A stretch of DNA of 43,511 nucleotides from Mycobacterium sp. GTDB lineage: Bacteria; Actinomycetota; Actinomycetes; Mycobacteriales; Mycobacteriaceae. Location: the NCBI RefSeq assembly GCF_019243155.1, contig NZ_JAFAUS010000172.1:1-43511 (forward strand), given 5' to 3'. The notes beneath the pieces are model-generated. The model saw only the letters and a program-made list of their open reading frames with translations, was not told the origin of the DNA and did no database searches. The translations under genes were made by a program, and so were the position numbers. Positions 8,727-15,457 of this stretch are shown one piece after another. Each line of letters opens with the position of its first letter. The first letter of the stretch is position 1.

Positions 8727-9488
8727 TCAGGTGGACAGGTGCCAGACCAGCGCGGCGGCCAGTGCGCCCAGGCCGTTCAGCGACCAGTGCAGCGCGATCG
8801 GCGCGATCAGGCTGCCGCTGCGCCGGCGTAGCCAGCTGAACACGAAACCGGCTGCGCCGGTGGCCAACACCGCCAGCGTGACCCCCGCCACCATTCCCAT
8901 GACGCCGCCGCCGAACAACCGGGTGAAGCCGACGTTGCTGCCGGTCAGCCCCAGTGAGGTCGCGACGTGCCAGAGACCGAACAATAGCGAGCCCGCCAGC
9001 GCGACTCCACGGAATCCCCAGGCCCGATTCAGCGTGCCGTGCAGTACGCCCCGGAAGGCCAACTCCTCGGGGATGACGGTCTGCAGCGGGATGATGACCA
9101 TCGAGGCGATCAGCGCACCCGAGACCGTGGCGTAGCGGTTGTTCATGAACATCGGCCGGGTCATCGGTAGCAACACACCAACCGCGATGACCAACGCCAC
9201 CGCGGCCACTGCCGCCAGCGCATAGCCAAAACCCGATTTCCAGTGTTCGCGGCCCAGGCCGAGGTCCGCCCAGCCCAGCCCGCTGCACCGCATCAGAACG
9301 ACCAACCCGACGGCGGCGGCCGGGACGGTGCCGACGCTGGCCCACGGCGTCGTGAAGTGCGCGATCAGATTCGTCGACACCAACACCGCGACCACAACGG
9401 CGATGTCGAGATGCAGGCGGAACCGATGCAGCGCCCACAGCTGCGACAACACGGGATGAGTGTCGGCGGCAATGGGCGCGTCAAGCAT
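8727..9488 (-). CDS. CPBP-family intramembrane metalloprotease (Rv1863c-like)
   Basis: A polytopic membrane protein of 253 residues in the CAAX protease/bacteriocin-processing (CPBP, Abi) family. The three family motifs are present: EELAFRG with Glu141, Glu142 and Arg146; LLFGLWHVATS with His174; and PIALHWSLNGLGAL near the C-terminus with His and Asn. Such proteins cleave membrane-anchored substrates, but its substrate is unknown. The start ATG at 9488 is supported by TAAACT (complement of 9495-9500) placed 6 nt before it, a leaderless pattern. Confidence 0.88.
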   Translation of the reverse strand: MLDAPIAADTHPVLSQLWALHRFRLHLDIAVVVAVLVSTNLIAHFTTPWASVGTVPAAAVGLVVLMRCSGLGWADLGLGREHWKSGFGYALAAVAAVALVIAVGVLLPMTRPMFMNNRYATVSGALIASMVIIPLQTVIPEELAFRGVLHGTLNRAWGFRGVALAGSLLFGLWHVATSLGLTGSNVGFTRLFGGGVMGMVAGVTLAVLATGAAGFVFSWLRRRSGSLIAPIALHWSLNGLGALAAALVWHLST

Positions 9489-9532
9489 TGGTCAAGTTTA
9501 CCCGCGAACCCCGTTCGGCCAGCTCAGACTGT

Positions 9533-10099
9533 TCAGGAGATCTTAGATGCGCCCGCTGCGGCGTGCTGGCGCGCGCGGAAAGCCTGGACCTTTGCGCGGT
9601 TGCCGCAGGTGCCCATCCCGCACCAATGCCGGTTCTTGGCCCGCGACGCATCGAGGTAGAGGCGCGTGCAGCCCGGATCGGAACATTCCTTGATCTTTTC
9701 GGCGTCGGAGCCGGCAAGCAGGTCGAGCAGATCCGCGGCCAGCGTCGCGAGCAGCAGCGACACGGTGCCGGCGCGGCTGACCGAGCCGTTCGCGTGCAAC
9801 AGGGGGGTGAGCTGGGGTTGCAACGCGTGCTCGTTGAGCAGGTCGATGTCGGCGGCTGCGAGCGGGGTGCCCTCGAGCCGTGCCACCACGATCCGGTAGA
9901 TGGCTTCGCGCAGCGAGATCGCGGCCGCGAGTTCGGCGTCGCTGATTTCGATCGCTGCATCCACCAACCCGGACTCAACCGCCCAGGTCGACAGCTGCTG
10001 TGGAACGGTCAACAACTCCTCACGCGCTGACGTGCGATATTTCAGCGTGCCCACGAAGTCCAAGCACCGCCGTCCGCTCACGAATTTGAATGACGCCAT
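9533..10099 (-). CDS. CGNR zinc-finger, ABATE-domain protein (putative regulator)
   Basis: A 188-residue protein with an N-terminal ABATE domain (FVSGRRCLDFVGTLKYR, ISLREAIYRIVVARLEG). Its C-terminal zinc finger comprises CSDPGC and RHWCGMGTCGNR, with ligands Cys139, Cys144, Cys160 and Cys165. The CGNR signature is at 165-168. Family members are thought to be stress-responsive transcription regulators, but few have been studied. Its start is near an AAGGTGG ribosome site. It diverges from a 45-residue membrane ORF across 91 bp rich in inverted GTAAC repeats, which suggests autoregulation plus control of that ORF. I do not recall a counterpart at this place in M. tuberculosis. Confidence 0.88.
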   Translation of the reverse strand: MASFKFVSGRRCLDFVGTLKYRTSAREELLTVPQQLSTWAVESGLVDAAIEISDAELAAAISLREAIYRIVVARLEGTPLAAADIDLLNEHALQPQLTPLLHANGSVSRAGTVSLLLATLAADLLDLLAGSDAEKIKECSDPGCTRLYLDASRAKNRHWCGMGTCGNRAKVQAFRARQHAAAGASKIS

Positions 10100-10159
10100 G
10101 TAACCACCTTGACAGGTTTCACAATCGCGCGCAAGATGTAACTATTCAAGACGGTTACA
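10100..10159. promoter_or_regulatory. GTAAC/GTTAC dyads between the CGNR gene and the microprotein
   Basis: Three half-sites lie here: GTAAC at 10100-10104, GTAAC at 10138-10142 and GTTAC at 10154-10158. The last two form TGTAAC-N11-GTTACA (10137-10159). A longer inverted match, GTAACCACCTTGA (10100-10112) against TCAAGACGGTTAC (10146-10158), agrees at 11 of 13 positions. The outer half-site touches the CGNR start codon, as expected for an autoregulatory operator. Confidence 0.5.
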
Positions 10160-10190
10160 CAGGCCGATGAATTCGGGCGAGGAGTCAACA

Positions 10191-10328
10191 ATGGCTACAT
10201 CAATATGGACGTTGCTCTCGATCTTCGTCTTCGCGCCGCTCGGCGCCCTCGCCATCGACAGACCCCTGCACGGCAACTGGATCTGGCGCATCGACCCCGA
10301 GCCAAAGCCCCCCATCAACCAGGGCTGA
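10191..10328 (+). CDS. Small membrane protein, 45 residues
   Basis: A short ORF that I do not recognise. An N-terminal hydrophobic helix, IWTLLSIFVFAPLGALAI (residues 5-22), is followed by a polar tail DRPLHGNWIWRIDPEPKPP. This suggests a single-pass protein with three tryptophans near the membrane face. A strong ribosome site GAGGAG (10179-10184) stands 6 nt before the ATG, the best evidence that it is translated. It shares a dyad-rich promoter region with the divergent CGNR gene. A regulator-target pair is my inference. Confidence 0.6.
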   Translation: MATSIWTLLSIFVFAPLGALAIDRPLHGNWIWRIDPEPKPPINQG

Positions 10329-10344
10329 TTCCGCTAATCAGCTC

Positions 10345-10466
10345 CCGGTTGAACAGGTCGTTTCCCTCCCGCGTTCGTTCTACTCACTGCGTTCGCTCGA
10401 CTCCCCGGTTATATGGGTCGTCTCGCTCCCATCACTCACTGCGTTCGTTCTGCTCGCTCGACTCCC
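10345..10466. repeat. Imperfect tandem duplication (about 61 bp, two copies) over the xfp 3' end
   Basis: Two imperfect copies are purine-rich on the minus strand. Each begins GGGAGTCGAGCGA and ends near ACGACC-N5-AACC, with GAACGCAGTGAGT-like cores. The copy starting at 10466 encodes the last residues of xfp (SSEQNERSE). The second copy, starting about 10405, lies beyond the stop. The two have drifted by small insertions. Confidence 0.6.
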
Positions 10467-12825
10467 AAGTCCAGCCTGCGATCTGCGGATCGTCCTCGCC
10501 GTGCTCCCGGGTGTAGGTACGCGCGGCGATCCGGGCGTCGACCATCCGCTGACGCAGCATCGCGGCCCGACTGCCTAATCCGTCGACCCGATCGATCACG
10601 TCCATGACCAGGTGGAAGCGATCAAGATCGTTGAGCATCACCATGTCGAACGGCGTCGTCGTGGTGCCGCGCTCCTTGAAGCCCCGCACATGGAGCTGGT
10701 GGTGATTGGCGCGACTGTAGGTCAGCCGATGGATCAGCCAGGGGTAGCCGTGGTACGCGAAGATCACCGGCTTGTCGCGGGTGAACAGCGCGTCGAACTC
10801 GCGTTCCGGTAGCCCGTGCGGGTGCTCTGTTTCTGGCAGCAGCCGCATGAGGTCGACAACGTTGATCACCCGCACCGCCAGATCCGGCAGTTCGCGACGC
10901 AGGATCTCGGCGGCGGCCAGGGTCTCCAGCGTCGGGACGTCCCCGGCGCAGGCCAGCACCACGTCGGGCTCGGCGGTCGCGGTGCTCGCCCACGGCCAGA
11001 TGCCGAGTCCGCGCGTGCAGTGCGCGATGGCTTCGTCCATGTCGAGGTAGGACAGCGCCGGCTGCTTTCCGGCGACGATGACGTTGATGTAGTCACGGCT
11101 GCGCAGGCAGTGGTCGGCCACCGACAGCAGCGTGTTGCCGTCCGGCGGCAGGTAGACCCTGGTCAACTCCGGGCGCTTGTTCGCGACCAGGTCAATGAAC
11201 CCGGGATCCTGGTGCGACGCACCGTTGTGGTCTTGGCGCCAGACGTGGGAGGTGAGCAGGTAGTTCAGCGACGCGATCGGACGCCGCCACGGCAGCTCAC
11301 GGCTGGTGGCGAGCCATTTCGCGTGCTGGTTCAGCATCGAGTCCACGATGTGCACGAACGCCTCGTAGCAGTTGAACAGGCCGTGCCGACCGGTCAGCAG
11401 ATACCCCTCCAACCAGCCCTGGCACAGGTGCTCGGAGAGCACCTCCATCACGCGGCCGTCGGGTGCGAGGTTCTCGTCATCGGGACCGACCTCGGAGAGC
11501 CACACCTTGTCGGTGGACCCGAAGACGGCGTCCAGCCGGTTCGACGCGGTCTCGTCGGGACCCATCAAGCGGAACCGGTCCCGGTTGCGGGCGATCACGT
11601 CCCGCAGGAAGGTGCCCAGCAGCCGGGTGGCCTCATGCATCGCGGCGGCCGGCCGCGACACCGTCACCGCGTAGTCGCGGAAATCCGGCAGGTCGAGGTC
11701 GTGCAGCAACGCGCCGCCGTTGGCGTGCGGGTTGGCGCTCATCCGGCGATCACCGGTGGGGGCCAGCGCCCGCAGCTCGGGGCGCAGCCTGCCGTCGCCG
11801 TCGAAGAGCTCCTCGGGCCGATAACTGCGCAGCCAATCTTCAAGCAGCGCGCGGTGTTCGGGATTGGTGTGGGTTTCGGACAGCGGGACCTGGTGCGATC
11901 GCCAGGTGCCCTCGACCTTCTTGCCGTCGACCACCTTCGGCCCGGTCCAGCCCTTGGGTGTGCGCAACACGATCATCGGCCACACGGGTCGCTCCAGCGC
12001 CTTGCCACCGCGGGCCGCATCCTGAATGGCTGCGATGTCGTCGAAGGCGTCGTCGAGAGCGGCCGCCAGTTGCTGGTGCACGTTGGCCGGGTCGTCACCG
12101 GCGACCGTGATCGGGCGGTAGCCGTAGCCGCGCAGCAGCGATTCGAGCTCGTGATGCGGCAGGCGGGCCAACACCGTCGGGTTGGCGATCTTGTAGCCGT
12201 TGAGCTGCAAGATGGGTAGCACCGCGCCGTCGGTGACGGGGTTGAGGAACTTGTTGGAGTGCCAACTGGCGGCCAGCGGTCCGGTTTCGGCTTCGCCGTC
12301 GCCGACCACGCACGCCACCACCAGATACGGGTTGTCGAAAGCCGCGCCGTAGGCATGCACCAGCGCGTAGCCGAGCTCGCCGCCTTCATGGATGGATCCG
12401 GGCGTCTGAGCCGCCACATGGCTCGGGATGCCACCGGGAAAAGAGAACTGCCGGAACAGTTTTCGTATCCCGTCGGTGTCCTCCTCGATGCCGGTGTACA
12501 CCTCGCTGTAGGTGCCCTCGAGATAGGCGTTGGCGACCAGGGCGGGACCGCCATGGCCGGGCCCGGTGACGTAGATGACGTCGGCCTCGCGGTCCCTGAT
12601 GATCCGGTTCAAATGCGCGTAGATCAGGTTGAGCGCCGGGGTGGTACCCCAGTGGCCCAACAGCCGGGGTTTGACGTGCTCGGACGACAGCGGTTCGTTC
12701 AGCAGTGGGTTGTCGAGCAGGTAGATCTGTCCGACGGACAAATAGTTGGCGGCGCGCCAGTAAGCATTGATCAGATCGAGTTCGTTGTCGGCAAGGGCAG
12801 CTGGGGTCCGGGTTTCTACGCTCAC
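10432..12825 (-). CDS. xfp: Xylulose-5-P/fructose-6-P phosphoketolase
   Basis: TPP-dependent cytoplasmic enzyme that cleaves xylulose 5-phosphate (or fructose 6-phosphate) with phosphate to acetyl phosphate plus glyceraldehyde 3-phosphate (or erythrose 4-phosphate). The 797 residues match the family length. Motifs: [57 protein letters not shown]-binding [37 protein letters not shown], and the C-terminal [16 protein letters not shown]. The start is a GTG at 12825. The upstream SDR gene ends 46 nt away on the same strand. The extreme C-terminus lies in a duplicated purine-rich segment and may be a recent extension. I recall no xfp in M. tuberculosis. No pta or ackA is visible nearby. Confidence 0.95.
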   Translation of the reverse strand: MSVETRTPAALADNELDLINAYWRAANYLSVGQIYLLDNPLLNEPLSSEHVKPRLLGHWGTTPALNLIYAHLNRIIRDREADVIYVTGPGHGGPALVANAYLEGTYSEVYTGIEEDTDGIRKLFRQFSFPGGIPSHVAAQTPGSIHEGGELGYALVHAYGAAFDNPYLVVACVVGDGEAETGPLAASWHSNKFLNPVTDGAVLPILQLNGYKIANPTVLARLPHHELESLLRGYGYRPITVAGDDPANVHQQLAAALDDAFDDIAAIQDAARGGKALERPVWPMIVLRTPKGWTGPKVVDGKKVEGTWRSHQVPLSETHTNPEHRALLEDWLRSYRPEELFDGDGRLRPELRALAPTGDRRMSANPHANGGALLHDLDLPDFRDYAVTVSRPAAAMHEATRLLGTFLRDVIARNRDRFRLMGPDETASNRLDAVFGSTDKVWLSEVGPDDENLAPDGRVMEVLSEHLCQGWLEGYLLTGRHGLFNCYEAFVHIVDSMLNQHAKWLATSRELPWRRPIASLNYLLTSHVWRQDHNGASHQDPGFIDLVANKRPELTRVYLPPDGNTLLSVADHCLRSRDYINVIVAGKQPALSYLDMDEAIAHCTRGLGIWPWASTATAEPDVVLACAGDVPTLETLAAAEILRRELPDLAVRVINVVDLMRLLPETEHPHGLPEREFDALFTRDKPVIFAYHGYPWLIHRLTYSRANHHQLHVRGFKERGTTTTPFDMVMLNDLDRFHLVMDVIDRVDGLGSRAAMLRQRMVDARIAARTYTREHGEDDPQIAGWTWESSEQNERSE

Positions 12826-12871
12826 TTAGCCGATTCTGCGTGGCATGAGTGAACATCGCCAGAAGCGAAAG

Positions 12872-13720
12872 TCACTCCTCGCCGCGGGCCCGCGATTCGT
12901 AGGCCTGACGAGTGTCGACGTCGACGTCGTCGGTGAAGACGTGCTCGCCGCCGAGCACGCGGTTGAGACCCTCGGACAGCGCGCGCGGTATGAACTTCTG
13001 CGACGCGATGATGGCACCGGCCGCCTTGGTGACGCGCACCCGCGGCTTGGGACGAGCCACCAACTTGACGACCGCCTCGGCGACGTCGGCCGGCTCAGCA
13101 TTCTGAATCCCCTTGACCCCGGAGGTACCGGCGATCAGCTCGGTGTTTACGAACGTCGGCATGACCACCGAGAACTTCACGCCGGTTTGCCGGTATTCGA
13201 TCCTGGCGGCATCGGTGAAGCCGATCACCGCGTGCTTGCTGGCGCAGTAGGTGGCGGCCCCCGCGAGATACGTCTCCCCGGCAAGCGAGGCGATGTTGAT
13301 GACGTGCCCGGATCCGCGGTCGACCATGCGCTGCGCCGCGAGCTTGCTGCCCAGGATGACGCCGTAGACGTTGATGTCGAGAATGCGCCGGGTGACCGCG
13401 TCCGGCTCGTCGATGATCCGGCCGAGCGGCATGACGCCGGCGTTGTTGACCAGCACGTCGATGGGGCCCAGCTGGCGTTCGACCTCGTCCAGGAACTCGG
13501 AGAACGAATGCGGGTCCGTGACATCGAGTTTGGCGTAGACGTCGAGTCCGAGCGCGGCCCCGGATTCCTTCACCCGCACCTCGTCGACGTCGCCGATCGC
13601 GACCTTGGCGCCCAGGTTGTGCAACGCGGTCGCGGTCGCCAAACCGATTCCGCGGGCGCCCCCGGTGATCGCGATGACCTTGCCGCGCACCTTGAGGCCG
13701 ATCGATGCGGTGTCCGCCAT
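12872..13720 (-). CDS. SDR-family oxidoreductase (Rv1865c-like)
   Basis: Classical short-chain dehydrogenase of 282 residues. The cofactor motif is VIAITGGARGIGLATATALHNLG; the NNAG motif is DVLVNNAGVMPLG; the active site is SGHVINIASLAGETYLAGAATYCASKHAVIGF, giving Ser, Tyr-x-x-x-Lys. The C-terminus holds a basic stretch, VARPKPRVRVTKAAG, common in mycobacterial SDRs of this group. The substrate is unknown. The ATG at 13720 is chosen because GGGAGGGAC lies just upstream, although the frame remains open 11 codons further. It probably shares a transcript with xfp. Confidence 0.93.
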   Translation of the reverse strand: MADTASIGLKVRGKVIAITGGARGIGLATATALHNLGAKVAIGDVDEVRVKESGAALGLDVYAKLDVTDPHSFSEFLDEVERQLGPIDVLVNNAGVMPLGRIIDEPDAVTRRILDINVYGVILGSKLAAQRMVDRGSGHVINIASLAGETYLAGAATYCASKHAVIGFTDAARIEYRQTGVKFSVVMPTFVNTELIAGTSGVKGIQNAEPADVAEAVVKLVARPKPRVRVTKAAGAIIASQKFIPRALSEGLNRVLGGEHVFTDDVDVDTRQAYESRARGEE

Positions 13721-13815
13721 TTCCGTCCCTCCCAAATCCTTGACGGGTGTCAACTAGGCAACCGGAGTAAGCACAGCACTCGAACTCACGCTGCGCAACA
13801 ACCGATACTGCAACC

Positions 13816-14316
13816 ATGACCGAGGTGCGGGCGGCGGTGCCGGCGGACGCCGACGCGGTGGCGCGTGTGCACGTCCGGTCGTGGCGCGCGACATACCGGG
13901 GGCTGGTCGACCAGCAGTATCTCGACGATCTCGATGCCGGCGCGGTGGCCTCGCGGTACACGTTCGGGCGCGTGGGGCTGCGGCTGCCGTCCACCTTGGT
14001 CGCGGTCGACGATTCCACCATCTGCGGCATGGTGACCACGGGCCTGAGTCCCTTGCCGAATTTCGGCGAGCTGATGGCGATCTACGTCGACCCCGCCTAC
14101 CTGCGGACCGGAGTCGGGCGTGCCCTCATGACGGCCGCGCGCGAACGGCTACGCGGCGTGGGCGTGGCGGGGGCCCTGCTGTGGGTGCTGGACGGAAACG
14201 TTGCGGCTCAGCGCTTCTACGAACGCGACGGATGGCGGTTCGACGGGGCGCGCCGCATCGCCACGTTCGGCGCCTCGCCGGTGGAGCAGCTGCGCTACCG
14301 CCTCGCGCGGGTTTAG
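13816..14316 (+). CDS. GNAT-family N-acetyltransferase
   Basis: A 166-residue protein of the GNAT superfamily, acetyl-CoA dependent. The N-terminus VRAAVPADADAVARVHVRSWRATYRGLV is the usual first strand and helices. The acetyl-CoA pyrophosphate loop is LRTGVGRALMTAARERL (the R/Q-x-x-G-x-G/A pattern). LLWVLDGNVAAQRFYERDGWRFDG is the conserved late segment ending in the general-acid Tyr region. The acceptor is unknown. It converges with uppP, with the stop codons overlapping by 4 nt. Confidence 0.9.
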   Translation: MTEVRAAVPADADAVARVHVRSWRATYRGLVDQQYLDDLDAGAVASRYTFGRVGLRLPSTLVAVDDSTICGMVTTGLSPLPNFGELMAIYVDPAYLRTGVGRALMTAARERLRGVGVAGALLWVLDGNVAAQRFYERDGWRFDGARRIATFGASPVEQLRYRLARV

Positions 14317-15233
14317 CGGACGGTGAGCCACACCAGGCTTGCGCCGCCGGCCAGGGCGCAGTAGATCGCGAACGGTGTGAGTGTGCGGGTTTCGAAGTAC
14401 GCCGTCAGGAAGCGCACGGCGAAGTAGGCGGCGACGAACGAGGCGATGCTGCCCGCCAGCACCTGGCCCTGGATGCCGGCGCCGAGGGGCCCGAACAGCT
14501 CGGGAATCTTGTACACCCCCGCGGCCAGAATGATCGGCGTCGCGAGCAGGAAGGAGAAGCGCGCCGCGTCTTCGTGCGAGAGGCCGCGCCACAGACCGGC
14601 CACGATGGTGATGCCCGAGCGGCTGATCCCGGGCAGCAGGGCGAGGATCTGGGCGGCGCCGATCAGCACACCACGCCCGAGGGGCAGTTGGGAGAGCCGT
14701 CGATCCACGGCCTCTCCGCCGTGTTCGGGCTGTTCGTCGGGGGATTCCTGGTCGTGCGCGGGCGCAGGCGCAACGCGACGCCGCAACACCTCGCCCGCGT
14801 ATAGGACGATGCCGTTGAGGAGCAGGAAGGCGGCTGCCGGGATCGGCTTGCCGAGCGTGGTGCGAAACAGCTGTTCCAACGCCAGCCCCGCCAGACCCAC
14901 CGGGATGGTGGCGGCGACGAGCAGCCAGGCCAGTCGCTCGTCGGGAGTCTGGATGCGGCGGTATCGGGCCGACGAGACAAATCCGGCCAGGACGCGCAGC
15001 CAGTCACGCCAGAAGAAGACCAGCAGGGCGGCCGCCGTCGCCACGTGCAGCCCGACGATGAACGCAAGATAGGGCGACTCGGGCGCCGAAACGTTCAGGT
15101 CTTGTCCCCATTGGCCGCCGATCAGCGCAGGCACCAGCACCGAGTGCCCGAGGCTGGACACCGGGAACAACTCGGTGACGCCCTGAAACGCGCCGACGAC
15201 CACGGCCTCGACGTAGCTCAAGTGCGCGCTCAT
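14313..15233 (-). CDS. uppP: Undecaprenyl-diphosphatase (UppP/BacA family)
   Basis: Integral membrane phosphatase that recycles undecaprenyl (in mycobacteria decaprenyl) diphosphate for cell-wall synthesis; overexpression gives bacitracin tolerance. The 306 residues have about eight membrane segments. The two conserved motifs are EAVVVGAFQGVTELFPVSS (with Glu21) and LLPGISRSG (about 199-207). A hydrophilic loop with acidic and Gln residues (about 155-178) is longer than in many homologues. M. tuberculosis carries its uppP elsewhere (Rv2136c), so this may be a second copy. Confidence 0.9.
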   Translation of the reverse strand: MSAHLSYVEAVVVGAFQGVTELFPVSSLGHSVLVPALIGGQWGQDLNVSAPESPYLAFIVGLHVATAAALLVFFWRDWLRVLAGFVSSARYRRIQTPDERLAWLLVAATIPVGLAGLALEQLFRTTLGKPIPAAAFLLLNGIVLYAGEVLRRRVAPAPAHDQESPDEQPEHGGEAVDRRLSQLPLGRGVLIGAAQILALLPGISRSGITIVAGLWRGLSHEDAARFSFLLATPIILAAGVYKIPELFGPLGAGIQGQVLAGSIASFVAAYFAVRFLTAYFETRTLTPFAIYCALAGGASLVWLTVR

Positions 15234-15326
15234 GTATCGGTGCCTCCATCGGTTTGGTCCCGGCAGCTACGGCTTCTCGGATCGGCCTGTGACGATAGCC
15301 GACGCAATCCTCGCGCGGGTGCCCAA

Positions 15327-15365
15327 CCGATTCGAGCGGTCCGGAAGACCGGTGCACCGAATCGG
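15327..15365. promoter_or_regulatory. Nested inverted repeats between uppP and the CoA-transferase gene
   Basis: An outer pair, CCGATTCG (15327-15334) and CGAATCGG (15358-15365), encloses an inner hairpin CGGTC-CGGAA-GACCG (15337-15351). The perfect palindrome CGGTGCACCG (15350-15359) overlaps the right side. It lies about 93 bp before the CoA-transferase start and 94 bp before uppP. It is a candidate operator or structured leader; no regulator gene is adjacent. Confidence 0.45.
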
Positions 15366-15445
15366 ATTGCCTGACTGGTGTTTTGGCTGGTCGGCGGCCG
15401 GGCAAATGGCCCCGACGCCGCCGCGCACCGACCTGAACAGTCGGT

Positions 15446-15451
15446 TACGGT
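15446..15451 (+). promoter_or_regulatory. -10 element for leaderless CoA-transferase gene
   Basis: TACGGT is followed by exactly 6 nt and then ATG at 15458, with no Shine-Dalgarno sequence. It favours that ATG over the GTG two codons upstream, which directly abuts the hexamer. Confidence 0.45.
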
Positions 15452-15457
15452 GTGCAG

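Noticed and set aside
10816..12219. A 467-codon frame on the plus strand opposite xfp
   Set aside because: It is a shadow of the phosphoketolase gene, with Gln/Val/Arg-rich low-complexity translation and no recognisable domain.
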